The notes: a model not told the origin generated them from the sequence alone. 64,000 nt of DNA from an uncultured Selenomonadales bacterium (GCA_900315925.1 ONAV01000004.1:1-64000), one strand, 5' to 3'; shown: positions 7,973 through 17,216, counted from the first letter of the stretch. Numbers and translations are program-made.

Positions 7973-8932
7973 TTACGTCTTCGGCCTGACCTGTCCGCAA
8001 TTGATACAGAACGGGCCGGTATTATACTGACCGCAATTACATTGCCAGGAACAGTCCGCAGCATTACCTGAAGAGGTACCGGCCGCATTATTTACAGCAC
8101 TGTTCCATCCGGCGGCAAATGCCCGCTCAGCCTGTTCCCTTTCCTTAAACGAATCCGTAAAGATGTTTTTCCCGAAAGCGCCGGACAGATTACGGAAGAA
8201 ATCAATAAACCATTCTTCATTAAAATATTGGTTGTTCTGTGGCGGAATCCCCGTGGCCGCAATGCGCTCACCGCCCGCGTACTGCACCAGCAGGTCCATA
8301 TGGTTGGCAGCTCCCGGAGAATGAACGGAGTAACCGTCCAGCTGCGCCACATCCCGTTCTTTCAGCAGCCTGTCCAAACGGGTCAGGGCAAAGGTGTTCG
8401 CATCAAACTCCTCTTCCCGGTTATCGCTGTAACTGTGGAATTCAATTCGGCATCGGGCGCCTTTGGATGTACGGATCAGATGAAAACAGTAGTCCCCGGC
8501 AGGATACCATTTCATCTTTTCTTCATTATCGTAAGGCGGAGAAAAATAGGAACAGCGTAAATTGAAAACCTCTATTTCCGCGGAACTGATTTCCACCGGC
8601 TTGTCATGTTTTACTGAGAGGTCCTTTATCATCGGCCGGAATACCGGAGGCTGATAATCCGGGTTATGCGCTTCACGCGGATCCGGCATACCGCCTCGCG
8701 CCGGCAGCCCATCCGACATCAGCGGCACATAACCGGCAGGAAGTTTTAAACATGGCAGCAGTTCCGCAGCCCTGCGCCTCATCTTCTTTTCTACGTTTAC
8801 AGGTTCGATATTGATTTCCTGCGTCTGCGTAGAACCGCAGTACGTGCAGAACCTGTCTCCCGGTTTTATCTGCTGCCCACACTCCTTGCAAAAAACAGCT
8901 GTGTTTGCAAAAATATTATCAATATTATCCAT
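7973..8932 (-). CDS. Protein with zinc ribbons at both ends, unknown function
   Basis: The 319-residue protein has an N-terminal zinc ribbon (CKECGQQIKPGDRFCTYCG near residues 16-34) and a C-terminal one (CNCGQYNTGPFCINCGQ near residues 297-313). The middle, about residues 100-265, is a mixed alpha/beta domain rich in aromatic and acidic residues. There is no signal peptide or membrane segment. Double zinc-ribbon proteins of this kind often report or tether to partners, but nothing here fixes a function. Confidence 0.65.
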   Translation of the reverse strand: MDNIDNIFANTAVFCKECGQQIKPGDRFCTYCGSTQTQEINIEPVNVEKKMRRRAAELLPCLKLPAGYVPLMSDGLPARGGMPDPREAHNPDYQPPVFRPMIKDLSVKHDKPVEISSAEIEVFNLRCSYFSPPYDNEEKMKWYPAGDYCFHLIRTSKGARCRIEFHSYSDNREEEFDANTFALTRLDRLLKERDVAQLDGYSVHSPGAANHMDLLVQYAGGERIAATGIPPQNNQYFNEEWFIDFFRNLSGAFGKNIFTDSFKEREQAERAFAAGWNSAVNNAAGTSSGNAADCSWQCNCGQYNTGPFCINCGQVRPKT

Positions 8933-9006
8933 GACAATCTACTCCTTCCGCTCTTAACTGGGAAAATCGTAAGGAACACAGTTGCTTTAGCATTGAGTTG
9001 CTCTTG

Positions 9007-9888
9007 TCAGTTTTCTTCTGCAGCGTAAACTTCCAGTTTCAATCCAACCCCTACTTCTGCAACAGGAAGCGTTTTCATCATCTCAAACTTTGCTTCAAGG
9101 GACACACAGTGACAGGGATACAGCGTCCCTTTTGTATTATCTTTCAGGAAACGGACCGTTTCCGTTAGCTGACGGTTTTGCTTCAGCAAATGAAAACCGC
9201 CAATGATGCCGGCAATGGGCTTATGTTTGCTTCCTTCACGCACATTGCTTTCATAATCGCAGCTCACTTGGAGGTTTGCCATTTTCTCATTGCAGCATAA
9301 TGCCTGCCGCACAATGTTGCAAATGCCGCTGTGGGAACAGCCGGTAATGATGAACAAGCCGTCCTGTCCTTCATAAGATAAAGCAGAGTCGTCCAACACA
9401 AAGTCTGCCGGACCCGCTTTCCCCAATATGCCGATTGGTTCTTTTGCTTCAAAATCCGTTACCCGGGGGATTTCGCCTAAAAATGTCAGACGCTCCGTAA
9501 TTTTAACAGGCTTGCTTCCGTCAATAATTTCCAGTCCGTGAGCAAGACAGTCCTCTCTTGTAAAGGGTGCGCCTACATCGAGGCCCATGTACCGCTTTGA
9601 TGAAAACACGTCGGGGTGTGCAACCAGCTTTACATTTTTCAGGTCGTACCGGTCCCACAAAAATGGCAGCCCCCTGGTGTGATCATTGTGCCCGTGAGAA
9701 AGCATGATGTACGTCAGCCTTCCCAAATCAATGTGCATGGCTTCCGCATTTTTAATAAACGCATCGGAATAACCGGTGTCAAAGAGAATCCTCTCATCGC
9801 CGTCTTCAATATAAAAGCTGAGAGCCGGTTCACCCAGATAGTACTGATCGATATAGGTATTGTTGTCCGCAAGGACCGTGAGCTTCAT
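9007..9888 (-). CDS. Metallo-beta-lactamase-fold hydrolase
   Basis: This 293-residue cytoplasmic protein carries the metal motif SHGHNDHTRG near residue 64, the Cys-Ser-His segment TGCSHSGICN near residue 188 and a final His in IIGGFHLL, as in the MBL subgroup annotated as dihydropterin-ribofuranosylaminobenzene phosphate synthase-like. The true substrate is not known for that subgroup. Its start lies 5 bp after a small ORF that itself overlaps fic, so the three are probably one transcript. Confidence 0.8.
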   Translation of the reverse strand: MKLTVLADNNTYIDQYYLGEPALSFYIEDGDERILFDTGYSDAFIKNAEAMHIDLGRLTYIMLSHGHNDHTRGLPFLWDRYDLKNVKLVAHPDVFSSKRYMGLDVGAPFTREDCLAHGLEIIDGSKPVKITERLTFLGEIPRVTDFEAKEPIGILGKAGPADFVLDDSALSYEGQDGLFIITGCSHSGICNIVRQALCCNEKMANLQVSCDYESNVREGSKHKPIAGIIGGFHLLKQNRQLTETVRFLKDNTKGTLYPCHCVSLEAKFEMMKTLPVAEVGVGLKLEVYAAEEN

Positions 9889-9893
9889 GGTGC

Positions 9894-10103
9894 TTATTCT
9901 CCAAGCAATTCCTGTTCTTCTGCCGCTAATTTTAACTGCGATTCCGTATTCTCATAAGACGTCTTGTCATATTCATCACCAAAGCTGTCAATTCCCAGCC
10001 CAAAGTATTTTTCAAAAAATGCTTTCAGCCTTTCCAAAACGGTTTGTTTCTTTTTGACGGGCTCTCCAATTTTACAAATCAACCAACACTTCCCAACGTC
10101 CAT
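9894..10103 (-). CDS. Small protein between fic and the MBL hydrolase, unrecognised
   Basis: This frame of 69 residues starts at an ATG inside the 3' end of fic (32 bp overlap) with GGAAAA upstream; a GTG 18 bases further up is an alternative. The centre (residues about 18-35, KKQTVLERLKAFFEKYF) looks like an amphipathic helix and the end is acidic. It abuts the MBL start. I do not recognise the family. Its position after a Fic-domain gene would fit an accessory or inhibitory partner, but this is a guess. Confidence 0.45.
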   Translation of the reverse strand: MDVGKCWLICKIGEPVKKKQTVLERLKAFFEKYFGLGIDSFGDEYDKTSYENTESQLKLAAEEQELLGE

Positions 10104-11163
10104 TTCGTTTTCCGTTAGCACGCCGCAAATAACCTTTGTTCTGCAAATCCACCGTCCGTGTCTTAATGGTCCGCTCCGATTTTCCTATTAATCCAGCCAA
10201 CTCTTTTTGCGTGACCGCCGGGTTTGCATAAATTACTTTTAAAATTGCCAGTTCTTCCAAGGTGCATTTCAAAGAGCAATTTTTGCACTTTGAAAATTCA
10301 GGTGTTTCACTTTGAACCGGGCGTTCCTGATAATCAACATGCAGATACCTGTTCCTGAGTTCATGTTTTGCGTCCATCAGCAGATTTTCAAAAAACAATT
10401 CCAGATATTTTGTCGTTGCTTCTATACGGCTGGCAAAGTCATTATAGTTTGCCCGCACCAGCGCATTGCGAAAATACCAGGAATTATCTGCAAAAATGTC
10501 ATTTGTGATTGTGAAGCCAAATATTTTCAGATATTTGATAATAAAAACGGCCGTCGCTCTGGTATTGCCTTCGCAAAACGGATGAATCTGCCAGATGTCA
10601 GATGTAAATTTAGAAATATGACGCACTGCTTCACGCAACGTTAATCCCACGTAGGAAAAAGATCTTTCCGTATTGAAATCATAATCCATTGTATCCCTGA
10701 GGCTTTCATACGAAGCATAAATCACTGATTTTCCGTTTAGCACCCATTCTTTTTTTGTAATGTTATAGGTTCTGAATGTTCCCGCATGGCTAAAAACGCC
10801 AGTAAAAAGACGTCGGTGGATAGTTTGCCATTCTGCCGGCGAAAACTGAAATGTTTTTTCTCCCAGCAACGCAGTAATCCGAGAAGAAACAATGTCCGCC
10901 TCTTTTGTGTCAGCTTCGGTATTCTGCCTGTTGCTCCGCGCTTCATAGTAAGCCTGAATACGTTTTTGCGCATCAGTAATATTTATATTGCCCTCAATGT
11001 GCTCCTTGGCAGTTTCCAGAAGATAGGCAGAAGTTTTTAACCCGTCTACATCCTGAAGACCTATTGCGGTCTTCCATGCGGTACTTCTTTCCGCCTTGTC
11101 CGGTTCCCCCTGTTTAATATATTCATTTAAATCAAGATACCATTTTTCGTGAGTGTGATTCAT
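10072..11163 (-). CDS. Fic-domain protein with C-terminal winged helix
   Basis: The 363-residue protein starts at the ATG at 11163, preceded by GAAGGGA. The Fic core is visible: HPFCEGNTR at residues 194-202 supplies the catalytic His and the nucleotide-binding Gly-Asn-x-Arg. Upstream, EHIEGN (residues 54-59) lies in an N-terminal helix and resembles the self-inhibitory Glu helix of Fic proteins, although the usual Ser/Thr four residues before the Glu is Lys. The C-terminus (about residues 290-363) has a short Cys pair, CKNCSLKC, and a winged helix-turn-helix (VTQKELAGLIGKSERTIKTR), so it may bind DNA and autoregulate. The likely activity is AMPylation of a protein target. Confidence 0.85.
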   Translation of the reverse strand: MNHTHEKWYLDLNEYIKQGEPDKAERSTAWKTAIGLQDVDGLKTSAYLLETAKEHIEGNINITDAQKRIQAYYEARSNRQNTEADTKEADIVSSRITALLGEKTFQFSPAEWQTIHRRLFTGVFSHAGTFRTYNITKKEWVLNGKSVIYASYESLRDTMDYDFNTERSFSYVGLTLREAVRHISKFTSDIWQIHPFCEGNTRATAVFIIKYLKIFGFTITNDIFADNSWYFRNALVRANYNDFASRIEATTKYLELFFENLLMDAKHELRNRYLHVDYQERPVQSETPEFSKCKNCSLKCTLEELAILKVIYANPAVTQKELAGLIGKSERTIKTRTVDLQNKGYLRRANGKRNGRWEVLVDL

Positions 11164-11218
11164 TGTACTTCCCTTCAGAACCAATCTTTCTTAACTTTCC
11201 TAATGCTATATAATTCAA

Positions 11219-11244
11219 TTTTTGGTCACTCCAATGACCAAAAA
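11219..11244. promoter_or_regulatory. Inverted repeat upstream of fic (operator or hairpin)
   Basis: TTTTTGGTCA (11219-11228) and its exact complement TGACCAAAAA (11235-11244) flank six bases in the fic leader, 56 bp before the start codon. With a C-terminal winged helix in Fic, autoregulation here is plausible. It could also be a terminator of the gene upstream, because the arms end in A/T runs. Confidence 0.45.
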
Positions 11245-11402
11245 AATTTCGTAAATCCAGTCGTGTCTCGGTTTTTCAGCCTGCTTTCTGTTAATAATTA
11301 TAGATAGTCTGTTTATCTGTCTCCATATAGTTTTTTGTTCATTTTATTACTTTGTCTGAGAAAGCTGCCACTACGCCGAGCGTAGAAAAACAATGTTTCA
11401 AA

Positions 11403-11723
11403 TTATTTCATCACGTCTTCTTCATCTAATGTTTCAAGTAAAAAACTCACCGGACGGAAACCGTCATTACAGGAAATCATGGCAGACTTCGGATTTTTCA
11501 TCCATCCGTCATAAAAGTTCTCTGCCCCATGGGCCAGCGCCATCACAAAGGGCGACAGGGTTTCCCACGCGCTTTCACATAAGCCTTCCGGTTTTTCCCA
11601 GCCATTGGCAATGAACACCTGCCCCTCTTCCATATCGCAGGCGTGTTCCATCGGGTTCTCATATTTTTCCATTAAATCTTTGTGACAGACTTTGCGAATT
11701 ACCGTAATCTGAATTCTTTTCAT
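11403..11723 (-). CDS. TIGR04076-family protein
   Basis: The 106-residue protein matches what I know of the TIGR04076 family: a start of the form KRIQITVIRK, a middle EEGQVFIANG, a conserved Cys-x2-Ala-Trp core (CESAWETLSPFVMALAHG), and a Cys in ISCNDGFRPVSF. These short proteins occur in anaerobes and have no assigned function. It stands alone, with 240 bp to fic. Confidence 0.7.
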   Translation of the reverse strand: MKRIQITVIRKVCHKDLMEKYENPMEHACDMEEGQVFIANGWEKPEGLCESAWETLSPFVMALAHGAENFYDGWMKNPKSAMISCNDGFRPVSFLLETLDEEDVMK

Positions 11724-11825
11724 TTTGTTTAACCTGATTATCCAAAAGCAAGAAGTTTATGAAATGCAAGAGATTCATCCGCTTTTCTAAAGAATCTTTT
11801 ACTTTCTTAAGAATCTTTTACGCTC

Positions 11826-12620
11826 TTACTTCTTCTTCCCTCTGCTCTTTCCCTTTTTGCATTTGTAGCCAATCTGTTTCTTGCCGTTGAACTCGTAATT
11901 CTTCAGTTCATATTTTTCGGGAAAGGCTTCAATCAGCTTAGATAATTTTTCAAAACCAAAATTGCGTACGTCAAAGTCCGGCTTGGCCCGCCGGATAAAC
12001 TGACCGGCCGCAGCAATGTTTACATAATTGTCTGTGTCGTCATCATTGATTTGGAATTTATCAAAAGCAATGCGGAGCAGGTTGTGCACTTCATTAATAT
12101 TCTCATGCTTTTTCACTTTCACTTTGCTGCTTTCGGTTACGCTCTCGGAAGCAGAAGGCTCTTCCACCACAGCGGTTTCTTTTTCCACTCCGATATTTTC
12201 CAAAAAGATAAATTCATCGCAGCTGTTCCGGAAGGATTTGGGCGTTTTGTTTTCGCCGATACCGATGACGTACACACCGGATTCGTGAAGGCTGATGGCC
12301 AGAGGCGTATAATCGCTGTCGCTGGCAACAATGACAAAAGCATCGTAAATTCCCTTGTGAAGCAGGTTGATGGCGTCAATGACCAGGGCAATATCCGTAG
12401 CGTTCTTGCCGGACACATAATCAAACTGCTGCTCCGCCTTGATGGCCAGCCGTTTCAGTTCGTTTTCCCAGTTCTTTAACGCTTCCTTCTTCCAGTTCCC
12501 GTAGGCGCGCTTGACCACGATGCGCCCGTAGGTAGACACTTCCTGAATCACATTTTCAATTTTAGACAACTGCGTATTATCCGCGTCAATCATAAGCACG
12601 ATGCTTTTCAGCGTTTCCAT
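11826..12620 (-). CDS. NYN-domain (LabA/DUF88) protein with C-terminal OST-HTH/LOTUS-like domain
   Basis: This 264-residue protein starts at the ATG at 12620, which has GGAGG upstream. The N-terminal NYN (PIN-like) nuclease fold shows its acidic residues in VLMIDADN (residues 8-15), ATDIALVIDA and VASDSDYTPL. A Ser/Glu-rich linker (about residues 147-170) leads to a C-terminal domain, INEVHNLLRIAF to the end, that resembles the OST-HTH/LOTUS fold predicted to bind RNA; the last residues are Lys/Arg rich. A cytoplasmic RNase is likely but its target is unknown. Confidence 0.8.
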   Translation of the reverse strand: METLKSIVLMIDADNTQLSKIENVIQEVSTYGRIVVKRAYGNWKKEALKNWENELKRLAIKAEQQFDYVSGKNATDIALVIDAINLLHKGIYDAFVIVASDSDYTPLAISLHESGVYVIGIGENKTPKSFRNSCDEFIFLENIGVEKETAVVEEPSASESVTESSKVKVKKHENINEVHNLLRIAFDKFQINDDDTDNYVNIAAAGQFIRRAKPDFDVRNFGFEKLSKLIEAFPEKYELKNYEFNGKKQIGYKCKKGKSRGKKK

Positions 12621-12953
12621 GAACAACCTCCAAGAATAAAATATATGTAATTTTACAGATTTTTGTTTTACCAATGAATCACGATTTGTTAACGTTAAAC
12701 TTATAATGAAATTATAACATTTTTTTGCTCCTGATAGAAGCTTCCTATCTTGTTTAATTACATTTTTTGTTTCTTACAGAACGTACATAATAATAAATCC
12801 AAATTTGATTTAACAACAAAACTATGTTATTGTTTTTATAGAAAGTTACAAGAATAAAGAATTACCAATTCCATTGTCCGAACGTTTGTCAGATACAACC
12901 TTATTTTATCATTTTTTCCATAATAAATTATATGTACGAAGGAGGAACACACC
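12621..12953. other. Divergent intergenic region between the NYN gene and uxaA-like gene
   Basis: This 333-bp AT-rich stretch separates two divergent genes. On the plus strand TTGATT (12805-12810) and TATTGT (12828-12833) are 17 bp apart and could be the promoter of the dehydratase gene. On the minus strand TATAAT (12711-12716) could be a -10 for the NYN gene, with no good -35. I see no operator or RNA element. Confidence 0.35.
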
Positions 12954-14465
12954 ATGGAAATCAATGCTCTCATGATGGACACCACCGATAATGTGGTCAC
13001 CTGTGTGACGGAAGTTCCGGCAGGCGCCAGGGCCGTTTACCGGAAGGGAGAGGAAATCTGCTCTGTAGTGGCGAAAGAGAATATCCCTTATTGCCACAAA
13101 ATCGCACTGACGGACATTCCCAAAAGCGGTCACGTCATCAAATACGGTGAAAGCCTGGGCACGGTATCGGAAGATATTCCGGCAGGCGGCTGGGTAGCGG
13201 ACCACAATCTGTTCAGCGTGCCCCGGGATTATGACAGCGAGCTGGCGCCTGCTGATTTTCAGATGTGTGCCAGACAGTCCGATGGTGCGCCGGACCTGAA
13301 AGGATTTAAGTTCTGGGGTTACCGCCGGGCGGAAGGTCGTCCCGGCATCCGCAATCATGTACTGATCCTTCCGGGCTGTGCCTGCGGCAGCGAAAGTTCC
13401 CGCATTGTGGCATCCCAGGTGCGGGGAGCGGTTAATATTGTATTCAACACAGGCTGTTCCGATGTGGCCGCCAACACCGAGATGAGCCAGAAAGTGTTAA
13501 CCGGCTTCGCCTGCAATCCCAATGTGTACGGCGTGGTCATTATCGGTCTGGGCTGCGAAACAGTCCCCCACTACAAGCTCCGCGAAAAAATCCAAGCTAT
13601 GACTTCCAAACCGGTGGTCTCCTTCGGCATCCAGGACGAAGGCGGCACCCTGAAAACGATTGAGAAAGCAGTGCGTGCTGCCCGGGATATGGCTGCCGAG
13701 GCCGCCATGCAGCAAAAAGAACTGTTTGACATTTCCGAATTTCTGATGGGCATTGAATGCGGCGGCTCCGACGCCACTTCCGGTATCGCCAGCAATCCGG
13801 CCGTTGGGGAACTCAGCGACATTCTGGTCGACATGGGCGCCACCACCATGATGAGTGAGTCCATTGAATGGATCGGCGGCGAGCATGTACTGGCCAAACG
13901 CGGCGCCAACAAAGAAATCCATGACCAGATCATTGAAGTCTGCCGGGCTTATGAAGAACATCTGACCGCAGCGGGCCAGGACTGCCGTGCAGGCCAGCCC
14001 ACGCCGGGAAATAAGACAGGCGGTCTGTCCACACTGGACGAAAAGAGCCTGGGCTGCATCCGCAAGGGCGGCACCCGTCCTGTAGTGGAAGTACTGGAAC
14101 AGGGAGTGCCTCCGACCAAACGCGGCGCTGTCGTCATGGATACTGCGGGCTACGATATTTCTTCCGTAACCAGTATGGCCGCTGCCGGCTGCCAGGCCAT
14201 CATCTTCACCACAGGCCGCGGCACCCCCACCGGCAATGCCATCGTGCCGGTATTAAAAGTTACGGCCAACGGGCGCACCTACCAGAAGATGGAAGACAAT
14301 ATGGACATCGATCTGAGCGCCATTATCCGGGGTGAAAAGACCTATCAGGAAATGGGGCGGGAGATGGTGGATGCCATCCGTGACATCTGCAACGGCAAGA
14401 TGACGAAAGCGGAAGCGTTCGGCTTCTCCGATATTGCTGTAGACCATGTGTGCCGGTTCGTGTGA
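12954..14465 (+). CDS. UxaA-family (altronate/galactarate-type) dehydratase
   Basis: The 503-residue protein has an N-terminal SAF-like domain (about residues 1-90) fused to the large dehydratase domain, which begins GYRRAEGRPGIRNH near residue 122. Conserved Cys-containing blocks ILPGCACGS, NTGCSD, GLGCET and GIECGGSDATSG match the iron-dependent UxaA/GarD family. This is the full-length single-chain form. The start has GGAGG nine bases upstream. Family members dehydrate altronate, galactarate or related acids, or cleave sulfolactate-type substrates. No uronate or sulfonate genes are near, so the substrate cannot be named. Confidence 0.8.
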   Translation: MEINALMMDTTDNVVTCVTEVPAGARAVYRKGEEICSVVAKENIPYCHKIALTDIPKSGHVIKYGESLGTVSEDIPAGGWVADHNLFSVPRDYDSELAPADFQMCARQSDGAPDLKGFKFWGYRRAEGRPGIRNHVLILPGCACGSESSRIVASQVRGAVNIVFNTGCSDVAANTEMSQKVLTGFACNPNVYGVVIIGLGCETVPHYKLREKIQAMTSKPVVSFGIQDEGGTLKTIEKAVRAARDMAAEAAMQQKELFDISEFLMGIECGGSDATSGIASNPAVGELSDILVDMGATTMMSESIEWIGGEHVLAKRGANKEIHDQIIEVCRAYEEHLTAAGQDCRAGQPTPGNKTGGLSTLDEKSLGCIRKGGTRPVVEVLEQGVPPTKRGAVVMDTAGYDISSVTSMAAAGCQAIIFTTGRGTPTGNAIVPVLKVTANGRTYQKMEDNMDIDLSAIIRGEKTYQEMGREMVDAIRDICNGKMTKAEAFGFSDIAVDHVCRFV

Positions 14466-14524
14466 TTTGAAATATGTTTTCCTAATCATATTGTTACCGT
14501 GTTGCTACCTCTGTAAAAACCTAA

Positions 14525-14557
14525 CCCCGGAACAGATTCCTCTTTTCTGTTCCGGGG
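14525..14557. terminator. Terminator hairpin between convergent uxaA-like and guaA genes
   Basis: CCCCGGAACAGA (14525-14536) pairs exactly with TCTGTTCCGGGG (14546-14557) around a nine-base loop. It lies 60 bp after the dehydratase stop and 77 bp beyond the guaA stop, so it can serve both converging transcripts. The T-run on the plus side is interrupted. Confidence 0.75.
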
Positions 14558-14633
14558 TAAATCGTTTTCCTGTTTGTTATTACGGAATCACGGATTCATC
14601 CATCTGCACGCTTTCCGTTTTTTTCACAAAAGG

Positions 14634-16175
14634 TTATTCCCATTCAATCGTCGCCGGCGGCTTGCTGGTAATATCATACACAATGCGGTTGACACCCTCT
14701 ACTTCGTTGACAATGCGCCTTGAGATGGTATCCAGCACACTGTAGGGAATGTGGGCCCAGTCGCTGGTCATACCGTCAGTAGACAGCACGGCCCGCAGCG
14801 CCACGGTGTAGCTGTAGGTGCGTCCGTCTCCCATGACGCCCACGCTGTGAATGTTGGGCAGGCAGGCAAAATATTGCCAGATGGTACGGTCCAGCCTGGC
14901 ATTGGCAATTTCCTCCCGGAAGATGGCGTCCGCCTCTCTGGTAATCTTCAGTTTTTCTTCCGTCACTTCCCCCAGCACACGGATGGCCAGACCCGGTCCC
15001 GGGAAAGGCTGCCGCCACACCAGTTCTTCAGGGATACCCAGCTCGATCCCCACTGCCCTCACTTCATCTTTAAATAATTCCCGCAGCGGTTCGATCAGCT
15101 GCAGATCCATATCTTCCGGCAGGCCGCCCACATTGTGATGACTCTTGATGGTAGCGCTGGTACCGGTGCCGCCGCTTTCCACCACGTCGGGGTAAATGGT
15201 TCCCTGTACCAGAAAGTCCACCTTTCCCAACTTCTGCGATTCTTCATCAAACACGTGGATGAACTCTGCCCCGATAATTTTGCGCTTTTGCTCCGGTTCG
15301 GTAACACCTTTCAGTTTGCCAAGGAAACGTTCCGCCGCATTCACCCGGATAAAGTTCATATCAAAGGTATCTTTGAAAACTTTTTCCACCTGATCCCCTT
15401 CATCTTTACGTAACAGACCGTGATCCACAAAGATGCAGGTGAGCTGTTTGCCAATGGCTTTATGTACCAGCACCGCCGCTACGGAAGAGTCTACCCCGCC
15501 GCTGAGGGCGCAGAGTACTTTTTTATCTCCTGCCTTTGCTTTTATTTCCGCCACTTTACGTTCCACAAAAGACTTCATGGACCAGTCGCCTTTCAGCTGG
15601 CAGATTTCAAACAAAAAGTTGGCAATCATCTTTTTGCCGAACGGTGTGTGCTCCACTTCCGGATGGAACTGCACGCCGTAGAATTTTTTCTCCGCATTGC
15701 CTACTGCCGCCACGGGGCAGTCGCCGGTAACGGCTAATAATTCAAATCCCCCAGGCGGTTCCGCCACAAAATCCGTGTGACTCATCCAGCAGATATTCTG
15801 TTCTATCAGGTTTGCAAACAACGGTGTTTTCACATCCAGTTCAATCGCTGTCTTACCATACTCCCGGATGTTGGCGGAAGAAACTTTGCCGCCTAACGTC
15901 TGGCACATGAACTGATGACCGTAGCAGATGCCCAGCACCGGAACGCCCAATTCAAAAATACCCGCATCCGCTTTGGGCGCATTCTCCACATACACGCTGG
16001 CCGGACCTCCGGACAGAATAACAGCCGCTGGCTGCATTTCTTTGATTTTTTCCAGCGGACAGGAATAGGGAACGATTTCGCAGTACACGCTGCATTCCCG
16101 CACCCGCCGGGCGATCAGCTGGGCGTATTGGGCGCCGAAGTCAATGACCAGTACCAATTCGTGATTTTTCTTCAT
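14634..16175 (-). CDS. guaA: GMP synthase (glutamine-hydrolysing)
   Basis: This enzyme converts XMP to GMP with ATP and glutamine in the cytoplasm. The 513-residue protein starts at the ATG at 16175, preceded by GAGGAGG. The class I glutaminase domain shows the nucleophile in GICYGHQF (near residue 82) and the His/Glu in FHPEVEHT (near residue 172). The PP-loop ATPase follows with LSGGVDSS (near residue 228), and the C-terminal dimerisation domain ends [13 protein letters not shown]. All parts are intact. It stands alone; the leader carries a hairpin (16297-16317) but no purine riboswitch that I recognise. Confidence 0.97.
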   Translation of the reverse strand: MKKNHELVLVIDFGAQYAQLIARRVRECSVYCEIVPYSCPLEKIKEMQPAAVILSGGPASVYVENAPKADAGIFELGVPVLGICYGHQFMCQTLGGKVSSANIREYGKTAIELDVKTPLFANLIEQNICWMSHTDFVAEPPGGFELLAVTGDCPVAAVGNAEKKFYGVQFHPEVEHTPFGKKMIANFLFEICQLKGDWSMKSFVERKVAEIKAKAGDKKVLCALSGGVDSSVAAVLVHKAIGKQLTCIFVDHGLLRKDEGDQVEKVFKDTFDMNFIRVNAAERFLGKLKGVTEPEQKRKIIGAEFIHVFDEESQKLGKVDFLVQGTIYPDVVESGGTGTSATIKSHHNVGGLPEDMDLQLIEPLRELFKDEVRAVGIELGIPEELVWRQPFPGPGLAIRVLGEVTEEKLKITREADAIFREEIANARLDRTIWQYFACLPNIHSVGVMGDGRTYSYTVALRAVLSTDGMTSDWAHIPYSVLDTISRRIVNEVEGVNRIVYDITSKPPATIEWE

Positions 16176-16384
16176 TATAATCTGTTCCTCCTCATGAAAA
16201 GCAAAACAATACAAACTAATCCGAGACAAAAGCTCTGAACACTGATTGTAATTTTTTCTTATTCTTATCGTACCCTATGTCAATTACAATCATACCGTTT
16301 GAAATACCCTTTCAAACAAGAAAAATATACCACAAAAAAACTCACTTTGGCAATAAAATATCTTAGAAAAAATGACAAAAATTG

Positions 16385-16413
16385 TTGACAAAAAAAACGG
16401 TCTTCGATATGAT
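16385..16413 (+). promoter_or_regulatory. Strong sigma-A promoter of the LuxR-type gene
   Basis: A perfect -35 TTGACA (16385-16390) and a -10 TATGAT (16408-16413) are 17 bp apart, 61 bp before the start codon. Confidence 0.8.
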
Positions 16414-16414
16414 A

Positions 16415-16445
16415 ATTATACACTAGTATAACTATAGTGTATAAT
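16415..16445. promoter_or_regulatory. 11-bp inverted repeat at the LuxR-type promoter (probable operator)
   Basis: ATTATACACTA (16415-16425) and its exact complement TAGTGTATAAT (16435-16445) are separated by nine bases and begin one base after the -10 box, covering the expected transcription start. This position suits a repressor site, most simply for the regulator it precedes, or a 5' mRNA hairpin. Confidence 0.6.
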
Positions 16446-16473
16446 TAATTTTTTTTTGAGAGGGATAGTCATT

Positions 16474-17151
16474 ATGAGAGGAACTGCTGAAAATCAGATT
16501 AAATTTATTTCCAAAAAACTGGTCCGGTCTTTCTTCATAGACCGTAAACTAGATTATCTTTTTTCTTTACTGGCTGCTGACGTTTACTATCTGGGTGCCG
16601 GCAAGAATATGCAGGCAGAGGGAAAAAAGAAGGTTGAGTTTTTTATTACCAAAGCCTATGGGAATCTGCTTCCCTGCAGCGTGGTACATGAAAAATATAC
16701 GACGAAGCGGATCGGATGGGAGCATTGGCTTTGCGAAGTCGTCTGCGACCTTCAGGTGACGGAGGAAAGCCGGGAAACCGAACAGGAATGTCTGCATGAG
16801 GCACTGCTGTTCCGCCGTCGTAAGGATGCAAAAGTTGGCCAAAACCCGTGGGAACTGGTCTTTATTCATAATTCAATCACCACCAAGTGGTTCTCACCGG
16901 AGGAAATGCTGGCAATCCAGCAGGCAAACCGGACCCGTCGGAACACGCATTTATATAATGGCCTGACAGATCGGGAGAAGAAACTTGTGCGTATGATCCG
17001 CAGCGGGATACAGATTCGGGATATTGCCGCGGAATTCGGCCTGGCAGAAATTACGATTAAAAAAGCCCTTGCCAAGTTGTATCAGAGGTACAACGTAAAG
17101 AACCGTTCCCGGTTGTGCGCTTTCTTTGACGCTGAGGAAAACAATTATTGA
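16474..17151 (+). CDS. LuxR-type helix-turn-helix transcriptional regulator
   Basis: The 225-residue protein starts at the ATG at 16474; an in-frame TTG 18 bases upstream is less likely. The C-terminal part, about residues 165-222, is a LuxR/GerE helix-turn-helix (GLTDREKKLVRMI, IRDIAAEFGLAEITIKKALA). The N-terminal 160 residues contain no receiver or autoinducer domain that I recognise and may sense a ligand; the region with YLGAGKNMQAEGKKKVEFF resembles nothing I can name. Autoregulation at the palindrome is likely. It is monocistronic, ended by the hairpin at 17175. Confidence 0.8.
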   Translation: MRGTAENQIKFISKKLVRSFFIDRKLDYLFSLLAADVYYLGAGKNMQAEGKKKVEFFITKAYGNLLPCSVVHEKYTTKRIGWEHWLCEVVCDLQVTEESRETEQECLHEALLFRRRKDAKVGQNPWELVFIHNSITTKWFSPEEMLAIQQANRTRRNTHLYNGLTDREKKLVRMIRSGIQIRDIAAEFGLAEITIKKALAKLYQRYNVKNRSRLCAFFDAEENNY

Positions 17152-17174
17152 TAATTTTATAGTGTCTATATTAC

Positions 17175-17216
17175 AAAAGCGGCAGGTTGCCTTGGCAACC
17201 TGCCGCTTTTTTATTT
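17175..17216. terminator. Bidirectional intrinsic terminator between luxR-type gene and groEL
   Basis: A 17-bp perfect stem, 17175-17191 with 17194-17210, has A-run and T-run flanks on both strands (AAAAGCGGCAGG and its complement), followed by TTTTTTATTT. It ends both the regulator and the groESL transcripts. Confidence 0.95.

Noticed and set aside
16176-16384. A purine riboswitch in the guaA leader
   Set aside because: There are hairpins (for example GTTTGAAA with TTTCAAAC) but not the three-way junction bases of known purine riboswitches.
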